Below are positions 8,481 through 18,891 of a DNA stretch of 64,000 nucleotides, piece after piece (position 1 is the first letter of the stretch; the number at the start of each line of letters is the position of its first letter). This DNA is from Phaseolibacter flectens ATCC 12775. Lineage in GTDB: Bacteria > Pseudomonadota > Gammaproteobacteria > Enterobacterales > Enterobacteriaceae. A program made the translations under genes and the position numbers. Where the stretch lies: positions 1-64,000 of the forward strand of contig NZ_JAEE01000007.1 in the NCBI RefSeq assembly GCF_000518745.1, written 5' to 3'. The notes beneath the pieces are model-generated. The model saw only the letters and a list, made by a program, of their open reading frames with translations. It did no database searches and had not been told where the DNA came from.

Positions 8481-10102
8481 TAAGTTATCATCTCATAGAG
8501 TAAAATTTTTCTTTTCTCAGGAATCATCTCAAGTCGTGCTATTTTGGTGTATATTTCATAGGGATCACAGATTCCTTGAATCGCTTTTATCCATGCATGT
8601 TCACTCATACTTACGCCATCAAGATTATCTAACCAGTATTGAAAAGCTAATTCTCTTTCATCATTAGCCATTAATTTTAGAAATTGAATATCTGGCTTTA
8701 ATACCTCAGCAATTACTGTCCTACCAGTAAAACCGAAGTTACAATGTTGACATCCTTTAAGATTTGCTACTCTTAGAGATGAATACCAATCTGAAAATAT
8801 TTTCTTAATTATTTCTTGTTTTACATTATACCTTCCTTCGTAAGGTATAGAATTAATACTTATTGAACAATGTTCACAAATTACCTTTCCTAGACGTTGA
8901 GCAATGACACCCGTCATAAGATCTGGATCTGTCATTTTGTATTTTTCTACGCCCTGATCACGTAACCTATCAAATACCGCTAGCGCGCTATTAGCATGTA
9001 TTGATGTCCAAACTTGGTGGCCAGTCATCGCAGCGGTAAAGACTAAACTAATCACTGTCGCATCTCTCGCTTCACCAGGCATGATGATATCTGGATCAGA
9101 ACGTAAAGCAGAAACAATTGCATTAAGGTAGGCTTTTCCTCTGCTTTCTTCACCGTCAGCATTGGTTACTGGTAACTGCACTGCACCATTAATTTCATAT
9201 TCAGGAGGATCTTCGATTGTTAATATATTTACCGATCCTTCCCTTTCTGCATATAATGTTTCTAACAATACTTTCAGTGTAGTAGACTTACCTGATCCTG
9301 TTGGACCACAGACGATATTGACACCTTCAGGAATTCTTCTTAATTGTTCCAGTTGATTAATTTGTATTGGTAAAAAACCTTGATTTTCAACTAAAATAAC
9401 TTTAGATTTTTTCTCACTGTATAACAATCTTGCAACAAGGTATCGTCCACCAGATGACAGAGGTGAATATTGTAAGCGGATCGATTGCAGATTAGCAGGA
9501 AAATTAATTCTTGAATCTGAACTCACACGCGCAGCTTGATAATCATATAAACGATATGTTGAATCGGCATCCTTTGATGCATTATATAATGTCGTAGCAA
9601 GGGAATGAGCTTGTTCAGCCTCTATCACTTTTTGCTTGATAATGTCACCATTAAGACGAAACATTATTTCTGCTTCATGCTCATATATTCTTATATGAAT
9701 ATCACTACATCGTAATTGACAAGCCGTTTCCAATAATGCGGCTGATACTACTTCCATCGGCTCATTATTTGCATTATCTTTTGTAATAAGTTCACGCTCT
9801 GCTTCGAGATACAATAATCGAATCAGTTGTATATCAGATGCATAGGTATTCCTAATTTTAAATCCTTTTTTACTTGCTATGTCCCTAAATATTCTAATGT
9901 TAACGTCTCTCGCACTTTCTTTATCAATGATAAAATCACCATCACGAAAAAGGAGACATAAACGCTTTTGCGCGGTATTTGCTTCAACGTCCCCTCCTTT
10001 CATGGAAACGATGCTGTCTATTTTATTATAGAAAATGCGTTCTAAATCAGGAGTAACTTGCTGGTAATTTGAATGAGATTTTAACATATTGTTAAATACC
10101 AT
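8480..10102 (-). CDS. pilQ: PilQ/BfpD-type pilus assembly ATPase (GspE family)
   Basis: This cytoplasmic hexameric ATPase drives pilus extension. Walker A is GPTGSGKST (about residues 264-272), followed by an Asp box (IEDPPEYE), Walker B DPDIIMPGEARD (about 334-345) and a His box (WTSIHANS). Two CxxC pairs (CEHC near 407 and CQHC near 450) form the zinc module that marks extension rather than retraction ATPases. Length 540 is typical for PilB/PilQ. It overlaps pilP by 11 bases and pilR by 1 base. The Walker B variant GEARD in place of the common GEIRD is a mild deviation. Confidence 0.93.
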   Translation of the reverse strand: MVFNNMLKSHSNYQQVTPDLERIFYNKIDSIVSMKGGDVEANTAQKRLCLLFRDGDFIIDKESARDVNIRIFRDIASKKGFKIRNTYASDIQLIRLLYLEAERELITKDNANNEPMEVVSAALLETACQLRCSDIHIRIYEHEAEIMFRLNGDIIKQKVIEAEQAHSLATTLYNASKDADSTYRLYDYQAARVSSDSRINFPANLQSIRLQYSPLSSGGRYLVARLLYSEKKSKVILVENQGFLPIQINQLEQLRRIPEGVNIVCGPTGSGKSTTLKVLLETLYAEREGSVNILTIEDPPEYEINGAVQLPVTNADGEESRGKAYLNAIVSALRSDPDIIMPGEARDATVISLVFTAAMTGHQVWTSIHANSALAVFDRLRDQGVEKYKMTDPDLMTGVIAQRLGKVICEHCSISINSIPYEGRYNVKQEIIKKIFSDWYSSLRVANLKGCQHCNFGFTGRTVIAEVLKPDIQFLKLMANDERELAFQYWLDNLDGVSMSEHAWIKAIQGICDPYEIYTKIARLEMIPEKRKILLYEMIT

Positions 10103-10634
10103 AGTAAAACGACAATTTTGACTGATGTTTTACATTATTTATTTTATAACTTGCACTAACAAATTTTTGATTGATCCCAATCACTTTCACATTATCATTA
10201 AGATAATCACCCTTTTTAACAACAATGATCCCTTTACCAGGCACATACAGTCTGGCTTTGGACTTATTTTTCATGTAAATAATTTCTATCACATAAATAC
10301 CATCTAATGGTTGTGTTTTTTTCTTGACACCCAGTGAGTTAGAAAGTTCTTCATTGTTCTTCTCTAATTCTAATTTTATTTTTTCCCTCTGTAATTTCTT
10401 GATTTCTTCGAGATCATTTCGATATTTTTCAAGATCGAGTTCAGGAAGTTGACTTTGATTTTCCAAATCATTTATCTTTTGATTATCTACTGAAGGATTA
10501 TTTATTTTTTTTTCATCATGATTGATTTCTTTTTTATTGACATTGACTACAGGTGCAGAACGCGCTGGTTCAAAAATTGAAAAAAAGATAAAAATCCATG
10601 TTATCAATTTTATTTTATGGATCGTACGGCTCAT
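10092..10634 (-). CDS. pilP: PilP-family pilus biogenesis protein
   Basis: This exported protein of 180 residues has a signal peptide (ITWIFIFFSIFEPARSA), a Lys/Glu/Asn-rich coiled-coil-like middle (residues about 50-110) and a small beta C-terminal domain (YVPGKGIIVVKKGDYLNDNVKVIGI) that matches the PilP domain of R64-type thin pili. In those systems PilP connects inner-membrane parts with the secretin; here it sits directly between pilO and pilQ as in R64 and corresponds by position to bfpU. No lipobox is seen. Confidence 0.82.
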   Translation of the reverse strand: MSRTIHKIKLITWIFIFFSIFEPARSAPVVNVNKKEINHDEKKINNPSVDNQKINDLENQSQLPELDLEKYRNDLEEIKKLQREKIKLELEKNNEELSNSLGVKKKTQPLDGIYVIEIIYMKNKSKARLYVPGKGIIVVKKGDYLNDNVKVIGINQKFVSASYKINNVKHQSKLSFYYGI

Positions 10635-10659
10635 AAAATCTTCCTATTCAATAATCTGT

Positions 10660-11940
10660 TTAATTTTCTATTTTATCTTCACTTTTATTATATAAAATAC
10701 CATCTAAATCCCATTGATCGGTTGAACTTTCATATGACAATTTCGTGAATACCAAATTTGATATTTTTGAAAAAATTGGCAGGTAAATATTAGGATCTTG
10801 CTTAGCACTTAATTTAAAAGTTCTTTCCATCCATCCTACATTTTTATCGTCATTAATCGGAGAAGAAAAGTCGATCTTTTCACGTTGTAGCTCATTAAAT
10901 TGTTGTTCTAAGTAATGTCCAACTTGGTCAAAAGTATATTCAGTTTTATCGTAGTTCATTTTGCTAAATTTCATCGGCCAACTCAGTCGAACATGATCCT
11001 CAGATTCAATATTTATTGTTGGTTTTGGCCATATCTCATCTTTCATAAATTCAAACCAATTTTTTGTGGCTGATCCTCGCTTAATCCAGTAATTGATTTG
11101 CTGAATATTACATTCAGGATACCTATCATCCAAATCCCAACCAGGTATCATGGTTGTTGATAATTTATATTTTACAATTGCATTCATACATTGATTTATG
11201 AAATCAGCTTTTCCTGGTTGACTTAACCAAGGAGGGGGGGCTCTTACCACCTTTGGCTTATTTCTAATATTCATCAGCTCTTCTTGCCTTCGAGCTTCCT
11301 CAGCTTTTTTTATCTGAATAGCATTCCAATAACTATATCCAGCATAAATCCCTGCCAAAACCGCAATGACCAATCCAGATTTTATCGCATTACTTATTAA
11401 TTGTTTTTTCTTATTTTTTAATCTAAAACGTATTTTTTTTATTATCAAATTTTCTAATTGATAATAGTCATCTGAAGGAATAATCCCCCAATCTTCATCT
11501 GGTACCAGTACCGCTTCCCAATCAGATTGTAATAATGTTGTATTAAACTCTCTGATCGCATCGTCTCTATTAGTGAAAGCATGATCTGCAATCACACCCT
11601 CTGAAGTATGTTTACCTATAACTACCCAGATATTATCATCAGTCTTCCAAGCACCACAAAAAGATTTCTTTTCAGGATGCTCAATACTTGTCGATAATAC
11701 CGGTAAATTATGCGCTGACTCTGTATTAGAGTCAGCAACACCAAACTGCACAAAGCCCTTTGAAGGAATATATTTACAGCTTAGTTCTGACTCTAATTGA
11801 AAAACGAGCTCTTGTTTTGATATTTTTGCCGCTGTTATGTTATCACTTGCTGTCCAAACGAGATTGACAGCATAGTAATTACCCTGCACCATGATACGAC
11901 ACAAATTATCATCACTATTTCCATCAACTTGAGTATTCAT
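10660..11940 (-). CDS. pilO: PilO-family pilin accessory protein
   Basis: The 426-residue protein has a cytoplasmic N-terminal domain of about 175 residues, a single membrane helix (SGLVIAVLAGIYAGYSYW, near residues 186-203), a short charged coil and a periplasmic C-terminal domain. This is the layout of the R64 PilO accessory family, which forms the inner-membrane assembly complex and corresponds by position to BfpC. It starts 7 bases after the secretin stop. The motif PPPWLSQPGKADFINQCMNA is placed just after the membrane segment, as in that family. Assignment rests on layout and synteny more than on long identical motifs. Confidence 0.8.
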   Translation of the reverse strand: MNTQVDGNSDDNLCRIMVQGNYYAVNLVWTASDNITAAKISKQELVFQLESELSCKYIPSKGFVQFGVADSNTESAHNLPVLSTSIEHPEKKSFCGAWKTDDNIWVVIGKHTSEGVIADHAFTNRDDAIREFNTTLLQSDWEAVLVPDEDWGIIPSDDYYQLENLIIKKIRFRLKNKKKQLISNAIKSGLVIAVLAGIYAGYSYWNAIQIKKAEEARRQEELMNIRNKPKVVRAPPPWLSQPGKADFINQCMNAIVKYKLSTTMIPGWDLDDRYPECNIQQINYWIKRGSATKNWFEFMKDEIWPKPTINIESEDHVRLSWPMKFSKMNYDKTEYTFDQVGHYLEQQFNELQREKIDFSSPINDDKNVGWMERTFKLSAKQDPNIYLPIFSKISNLVFTKLSYESSTDQWDLDGILYNKSEDKIEN

Positions 11941-11947
11941 TTATCTA

Positions 11948-13606
<1,659 letters not shown>

Positions 13607-13609
13607 AAA

Positions 13610-13990
13610 TTAGTCATCTAATCCGGCTTTGATTATTATTACTTTATTATCTGGGTAGAGCTGTGCATTTAAATTATTTCCATTCAGATTTATGCTTCTC
13701 AGTAACTTCCCTATCGCTTCTTGCATTGTTCCTGAAAACTGAGCATCTGCAGAAACTTTTATATCATAATCAATGTGCCATAATAGATTCCAATTATCCC
13801 TTTTAGTCCATTCATAGATAATGTCGCGCAAGCCCTGTCCCTTCTTAACATCCCATTCATTACTTAAAGCACTACTCATTTTGACTTCTTTATTTTTTAA
13901 AAAATCAGCCATATTTTCCGAAAATGCATTAAAAGAAGTTGCATTTATAGCTAACAAAAAGAATATTTTCTTCATCTTATTTTTTATCAT
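13610..13990 (-). CDS. TcpQ/BfpG-like secretin partner protein
   Basis: The 126-residue exported protein has a signal peptide (IFFLLAINATSFNAFS) and a C-terminal TcpQ-type domain (GQGLRDIIYEWTKRDNWNLL ... SINLNGNNLNAQLYPDNKVI). In TCP and BFP systems this small protein binds the secretin and helps it localise and multimerise in the outer membrane. It sits directly before the secretin gene with a 3-base gap, as bfpG does before bfpB. The same domain occurs at the C terminus of PilL in R64. ATG at 13990 has a distant AAAGGG; an internal Met at 13975 is also possible. Confidence 0.85.
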   Translation of the reverse strand: MIKNKMKKIFFLLAINATSFNAFSENMADFLKNKEVKMSSALSNEWDVKKGQGLRDIIYEWTKRDNWNLLWHIDYDIKVSADAQFSGTMQEAIGKLLRSINLNGNNLNAQLYPDNKVIIIKAGLDD

Positions 13991-14088
13991 TATTACAAAT
14001 GCACCCTTTCAATAAATTTTATTACGTTAAATTAAAAAGTCTAATTTAATAGCTTGAATAAACTTATATCAAGCTATTAGTTTACTCT

Positions 14089-14715
14089 TTACTTCATAAG
14101 GAAAACAACATCATGTTTCCCTGACGTTCCACCTGCGCATAAAGCAGCTATGGTAACAGGAGTCACGTCATCCAATTGAGTTATTTGCGAACTCGTCATG
14201 CCTTGCTTACTAGTGTAATTATCTTCTACAGAGACAGCCACCTCATTACCGACTATTTTCTGGCCCGCTATTTTTGCGCACTGCTCGCTATCAAGACTAC
14301 GAAGTACCACAGTATAATTTGGTGCGATACTACCTGTGGCTGGATCTTTACCTCCATTATCAGTTGGCGCAACTTCTGTGGGTGTTCCAAATGCATTAAC
14401 GATTGATTTGCCATCTGTAGAGATCGCTGTTGAAGGCACATATCCACTGTGAACCACAGCTAAAGTACTCAGTCCGTCATAACTGCCCTCGTTAGTAAAA
14501 GTCGCTTGAATACCGGCTACAATTGATAACGTTTCTGAAAGAGTTTCTTCTAATTTGTTATTGTTTTGTGCTGTTTGATAATATGACATCACCCCAGCAA
14601 CAACAACAGCCGACAAAATCAGTACCATGGAGGCTTCGATTAAAGATAAGCCACGTTGCCACTTTTTGTTTATTTTATTGCTTTTTTCTTGTGTTTTATA
14701 ATTCATACTAGACAT
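14089..14715 (-). CDS. pilS: Major type IVB prepilin (PilS/BfpA/TcpA-like)
   Basis: The main pilus subunit precursor. It has a long leader of 22 residues ending in Gly22, typical of type IVB pilins, then LSLIEASMVLILSAVVVAG with Glu at +5. The mature protein is about 186 residues. C146 and C193 near the C terminus are placed for the disulfide that closes the D-region. It is the second gene of the operon, before the TcpQ-like gene, as bfpA stands before bfpG. The 98-base gap downstream, larger than other gaps in the operon, could hold a processing or attenuation site, but no clear hairpin with a T run was found. Confidence 0.9.
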   Translation of the reverse strand: MSSMNYKTQEKSNKINKKWQRGLSLIEASMVLILSAVVVAGVMSYYQTAQNNNKLEETLSETLSIVAGIQATFTNEGSYDGLSTLAVVHSGYVPSTAISTDGKSIVNAFGTPTEVAPTDNGGKDPATGSIAPNYTVVLRSLDSEQCAKIAGQKIVGNEVAVSVEDNYTSKQGMTSSQITQLDDVTPVTIAALCAGGTSGKHDVVFLMK

Positions 14716-14779
14716 TTATTTTCCAAAGTAAATAATTTTAACAGTAATAGATATAAATCAATATATTTCATTTAATTAT

Positions 14780-15121
14780 TTAACGAGCATTTTTTATTAA
14801 CAATGTTGTTACATCCGTATTGATAGTAAAGCATAGCTCTCTAATTTTTTGTATGTGTATTGCTGCTATAATTTGTTTTACCCCCTCACTCATTTTATTT
14901 TCCATAGCATAGAATTGTTTCGTTTTATTCATCTCAATAGTAAATGCATCGTTATAAACTTGATATTTATTAACATCAATAGATTGCATAAGAAGCAAGT
15001 TACTACGACATGTTTTTATTACAGAAGTTAAAGTCTCATCTTTTTTTTGACTACTTATTGAACAGCTCGAAAGAGCAAAGATAGACAGAAACATGATTAT
15101 CTTCTTTGGTTGCAACTTCAT
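14780..15121 (-). CDS. Small lipoprotein at the head of the pilus operon
   Basis: The 113-residue product has a lipoprotein signal peptide (IIMFLSIFALSSC, lipobox LSSC) and a helical mature part with two further cysteines. It is not recognised. It is the first gene of the pilus operon, 64 bases before the major pilin gene, so it is probably co-transcribed. Possible roles are an outer-membrane pilotin for the secretin or an accessory protein, but nothing in the sequence decides this. Upstream lies the long AT-rich spacer that must contain the operon promoter. Confidence 0.6.
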   Translation of the reverse strand: MKLQPKKIIMFLSIFALSSCSISSQKKDETLTSVIKTCRSNLLLMQSIDVNKYQVYNDAFTIEMNKTKQFYAMENKMSEGVKQIIAAIHIQKIRELCFTINTDVTTLLIKNAR

Positions 15122-15925
15122 TATAGTAATCTATTGTTGATTGATTAAATTAAACGACAACTCACTTCATCACTCAGTGAAACATAACATAATCCTAAAA
15201 TCGTTGGGGATAAAACGCATTACGAACTTATAAAAATGTTTTATAATTTATTTTAACCCTCCTTGATTAATTTCAATTTAAGTCATAATTAAGATAATTA
15301 TCAATTTCAACTTGATTTTTATCAAGCAAGTAATCACTTAAATGAGGATTAATTTATTTATTCTCATCTTTCCCCATTTAACTTACAGGATATAATAAAA
15401 ATCCGCATTCCAATTCTTTAATTCTAGCATTAATGCAAATTTAGGATTATATCTCTTATCAAAAATACCCGAGCTGTTTAATTTTCATTTTAATTTCGCA
15501 TATCAGATTTTTACAATAGCTAATGAAGCATATATTATTTTTAAAATCATCAAGCCGAACCTCATGTTAGTTCATTAACATTTTACACAACACGTGACCC
15601 TTTAATGGCAAATTTTACACTAAGATAAAGTATCAATGATTTATATGCATTAGTTCTTCACATCGCAACATGGGGCTAATTGAAAATTTATTTACTTTAC
15701 ATGTTCAACTGATTGGGGTTCAGCTCCGTAAAATTCATTGTATTCCTCAGCCTCTGCCTATTTTCAACCTATCTTAACGTAAAACACATCCACTATTCTG
15801 CCACTCGGTGTTTTTAATCCATGACACTACGCGCCAGTGTTTATTATGTCATAATTTAACAACTTCACTTTACTCACTCGTTTCAAATCTTATCAGGCTG
15901 CTCTTTTTAACAGATGATAATCACG

Positions 15926-15960
15926 ATGTAAAATAAACATCACCTCTGTTTATTTTATAT
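15926..15960. repeat. AT-rich inverted repeat in the pil-hemL spacer
   Basis: Arms 15926-15939 and 15947-15960 are complementary at 13 of 14 positions around a 7-base loop. The right-arm sequence recurs near 16182-16195 as an exact complement of the left arm. It may be a protein-binding palindrome or part of an old repeat; there is no T run in the manner of an intrinsic terminator. Confidence 0.5.
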
Positions 15961-16884
15961 TTCAAATTTCGCTACTGCGTGAACTTTATTAAAACCCATC
16001 GTATTGATAGATTATTTATTTTTTATGAGTAAGCCCTGACTCTCTCAAGAAATTTAGCCCTGATATTTAAGATAGGACTACATGATTTTTTATTACTTTT
16101 CCTTGAAATGATACGATTAATGCTAAAGTGGTTAATTATATTTACGTAAAAAGCTTTTTTATGCAATTTGAATATCACTGTTGTTTATTTTACATTTCAA
16201 ATAGCTTTATCTACATTACCGACCCATAAATATAGATAAATAATCTGATTAAGGTTTATGCCTCAAGGAATTTAGTCGGTATTGATGTTTTATTGAAGCT
16301 ATTTTAAATTCACTATTTCATCCATATTTTTTCAGATAAATTTCGATTTCACCCTCATCTCGCCTCACACGTCATGGCTTTAATTTGATGAATATTCCGG
16401 TATATAAAGTGTATCCGAGTCATGCCATAGCGAACATTGAATTATCTTTTCCTTGATGGATTTATTTTATGAGCCAGTGATAATAAATTGGTTTTTATCA
16501 TTATTCTCTCGTTTTTATCCAGTGTAAACCTTTCTGCCTCAAATGCTTCTCCCCTGAGTTGCCCTAATGCGATTGCATTTATGGAGTGAAAATACCATTT
16601 TATTTTTAACAGATAAATGAGATAGCATTTATAATCTATTAATACTCATTATTTGTTTTCAACCTTATCCAAATTTTAAATTCTATCAATTCATCCGTTG
16701 CGCCGAAAACAAACCCATTACCCTCGATAGACAGAGGGTGGCTTCATCAAACAAGACCACGCTTACACACTCAATTCAGAATATTTATCTTTGTTTATGC
16801 AAGCATTCACTGTATTTTCTACTCAGGATAACTGCATTTATGCTCTAATTTTTATTAATAATTTCCAACTGGGATAGGGTACAT

Positions 16885-16956
16885 TTATGTTTTATCTTTC
16901 ACATAAAAATTGACTGGTCCAAATAGCACATCGACAAAATCTTCAATAGTTGACAT
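16885..16956 (-). CDS. Possible 23-residue small ORF or remnant gene end
   Basis: ATG at 16956 is preceded by TTAGGTT at reasonable spacing and opens a 23-codon frame (starts MSTIEDFVDVLFGPV). An overlapping frame just upstream on the same strand (about 17048-16908) reads DYDDKDELEIDNHVHTVLW. Together they look more like the frameshifted C-terminal end of a lost protein than an independent small gene. Not recognised. Confidence 0.25.
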   Translation of the reverse strand: MSTIEDFVDVLFGPVNFYVKDKT

Positions 16957-17213
16957 ATTGTGTAACCTAAGCCGTGCCGAACTCTCGCCCATAATACAGT
17001 ATGGACATGATTATCAATCTCTAACTCATCTTTATCATCGTAATCTTCGTTTTATACTCGGGTTGTCCAAACCCTGTTTTTTAGCGCACAGATAACCTCT
17101 TAGCGCGTTTTTATTCCCTTTTTCACCTGCCATGCGACTCGGAAAGGCCTTTGCCAGCTGCACTGCTATCCCGTAAAATGGATGCTTTGTCCCTTTCCCC
17201 TTGGAGCTGTACT

Positions 17214-18503
17214 ATGAATAACTCAGAACATTTATACCAACGAGCCAAAGCGCACATTCCAGGCGGAGTGAACTCGCCCGTGCGTGCTTTCAATGGTGTC
17301 GGAGGGACCCCATTATTTATTCAACGAGCTGAGGGGGCGATCATTTATGATGCAGATGAAAAAGGGTACATTGATTATGTCGGCTCGTGGGGTCCGATGA
17401 TTTTGGGACATAATCATCCTGCTATTCGTCATGCTGTGATCGAAGCAGCCAGTCGAGGATTGAGTTTTGGTGCCCCGACAGAAAGTGAGTGCGAGATGGC
17501 AGAACTGATCAGCGCGTTGCTCCCCTCCATGGAAATGGTTCGCATGGTCAACTCAGGCACTGAAGCGACCATGAGTGCTATCCGTTTAGCCCGTGGCTTT
17601 ACTGGACGAGACAAAATCATCAAATTTGAAGGCTGCTACCACGGCCATGCGGATTGTTTGTTAGTTAAAGCAGGATCAGGGGCGCTGACACTTGGTGAAC
17701 CCAACTCACCCGGCGTACCCGCCGATTTTACTCGCCATACGCTGGTTTGTCAGTTTAATGACTTAGATTCAGTTGAACAGACCTTCAAACAATACCCAGA
17801 GCAAATTGCCGCAATTATTGTCGAGCCGGTGGCTGGAAATATGAACTGCGTCTTACCTGATGCTGAGTTTCTTCCCGGTCTACGTAGCCTTTGCGATAAG
17901 TTCGGTGCATTACTGATTATTGATGAGGTGATGACGGGCTTTCGCGTCGCGCTAGGTGGTGCGCAAAGCCATTATAAGGTAACACCTGATCTGACCTGCC
18001 TCGGCAAAGTGATCGGTGGTGGCATGCCTGTCGGCGCTTTTGGCGGTAAGCGCGAAATTATGCAGGCCTTGGCTCCAATCGGACCGGTCTATCAGGCTGG
18101 AACATTGTCAGGCAATCCTATTGCCATGGCAGCAGGACTCGCCTGCCTAAAGCAAATCACTCAAGCTGACGTTTATCAAACCTTGAGTCAACGCACAACG
18201 CAACTGGCTGAAGGTCTCCTCGCTGCCGCCCGTGCACAGGCGATCCCACTTGTGGTTAATCATGTGGGTGGCATGTTTGGATTGTTTTTCACTTCATTAC
18301 CTCAAGTCACTCGTTATCAACACGTTTTGCAATGCGATACTGAACGCTTTAAACGCTTTTTCCATCTGATGCTAGGCCAAGGCATTTACCTCGCGCCCTC
18401 TGCCTTTGAAGCGGGATTTATGTCTCTTGCACATACATCACAAGATATCGAACAAACCCTTCAAGCGGCCTCAACGTGCTTTGCACAAATCTCGGCTGAA
18501 TAG
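17214..18503 (+). CDS. hemL: Glutamate-1-semialdehyde 2,1-aminomutase
   Basis: A PLP enzyme that converts glutamate-1-semialdehyde to 5-aminolevulinate, the first committed tetrapyrrole precursor, in the cytoplasm. The sequence aligns without gaps over most of its length with E. coli HemL, including [17 protein letters not shown], the Asp motif IIDEVMTGF and the PLP lysine K265 in [20 protein letters not shown] at 17214 gives 429 residues (E. coli 426) and aligns with its N terminus; a TTG 21 codons upstream is unlikely. It is isolated, between the spacer and a duplicate of its own tail, and followed by a strong hairpin terminator. Confidence 0.97.
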   Translation: MNNSEHLYQRAKAHIPGGVNSPVRAFNGVGGTPLFIQRAEGAIIYDADEKGYIDYVGSWGPMILGHNHPAIRHAVIEAASRGLSFGAPTESECEMAELISALLPSMEMVRMVNSGTEATMSAIRLARGFTGRDKIIKFEGCYHGHADCLLVKAGSGALTLGEPNSPGVPADFTRHTLVCQFNDLDSVEQTFKQYPEQIAAIIVEPVAGNMNCVLPDAEFLPGLRSLCDKFGALLIIDEVMTGFRVALGGAQSHYKVTPDLTCLGKVIGGGMPVGAFGGKREIMQALAPIGPVYQAGTLSGNPIAMAAGLACLKQITQADVYQTLSQRTTQLAEGLLAAARAQAIPLVVNHVGGMFGLFFTSLPQVTRYQHVLQCDTERFKRFFHLMLGQGIYLAPSAFEAGFMSLAHTSQDIEQTLQAASTCFAQISAE

Positions 18504-18544
18504 ATCCGTTTATTGATTACTGATTGACAGAAATAGACTAAAAA

Positions 18545-18571
18545 AATACCGCCTATAAGGCGGTATTTTTC
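18545..18571 (+). terminator. Intrinsic terminator of hemL, bidirectional
   Basis: A 9-base perfect stem (18545-18553 with 18559-18567) and 5-base loop is followed by T-rich sequence on the plus strand. The preceding A run makes it usable on the minus strand as well. It lies 42 bases after the hemL stop. Confidence 0.9.
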
Positions 18572-18581
18572 ATTATATGTC

Positions 18582-18776
18582 ATGGTATGGCAACAGGTTT
18601 TGTCATGCCATTATGAAGACTTTAAACGCGCTTGCCACCTGATGCTAGACCAAGGCATTGAACTCGCGCCCTCGGCCTTTGAAGCGAGATTGATGTCTCT
18701 TGCACATACGTCACAAGATATCGAACAAACCCTTCACGCGGCCTCAACGTGCTTTGCACAAATCTCAGCTGAATAG
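18582..18776 (+). pseudogene. hemL: Duplicated 3' end of hemL
   Basis: This stretch encodes a diverged copy of the last roughly 60 residues of HemL, ending in the same CFAQISAE and stop. The copy sits exactly 273 bases downstream of the original and also includes the downstream spacer and hairpin. Several amino-acid changes (for example GF to RL in EAGFMSLAH, and YL to EL before APSAFEA) indicate it is not under the same constraint. It lacks a ribosome-binding site and the catalytic domain, so it is a fragment and not a gene. Confidence 0.9.
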
Positions 18777-18812
18777 ATCCGTTTCTTGATTGTTGATTGA
18801 CAGAAATAGCCT

Positions 18813-18840
18813 AAAAAAATACCGCCAATATGGCGGTATT
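18813..18840 (-). terminator. Duplicated hairpin now terminating the capsule operon
   Basis: The second-copy hairpin has a 9-base stem (18818-18826 with 18832-18840). On the plus strand its T run is lost, but on the minus strand the stem is followed by seven T residues, and it lies about 50 bases beyond the ugd stop. It therefore looks like the terminator of the leftward polysaccharide operon. Confidence 0.8.
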
Positions 18841-18891
18841 GTCATTTGAACGGCAACAGAAAGAGACTCAAGGGATTGTCGTCATAATAAA

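Larger units (their letters stand above)
15122..17213. other. Long AT-rich spacer between pilus operon and hemL
   Basis: About 2.1 kb without an intact gene. It is very AT-rich to about 16700 and must hold the pilus operon promoter near its left end and the hemL promoter near its right end. A 14-base motif beginning TGTTTATTTTA occurs at 15947 and near 16182, each followed by ATTTCAAAT, within two diverged repeat-like stretches. The first motif also pairs with 15926-15939 as an inverted repeat (13 of 14 bases). From 16885 to 17100 the minus strand shows short coding-like frames. No tRNA or insertion sequence was found. Confidence 0.6.
18311..18843 (+). repeat. Tandem duplication of hemL tail plus terminator, 273-base period
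   Basis: Two adjacent copies, about 18311-18571 and 18582-18843, share the hemL 3' end, its stop codon, the following spacer (GATCCGTTT, then GATTGACAGAAATAG) and the hairpin. The stop codons at 18501 and 18774 are 273 bases apart. Similarity fades toward the 5' end of the second copy. Confidence 0.88.

Noticed and set aside
18582-18776. Independent small gene after hemL
   Set aside because: It is a tandem copy of the hemL 3' end without ribosome-binding site or catalytic domain.
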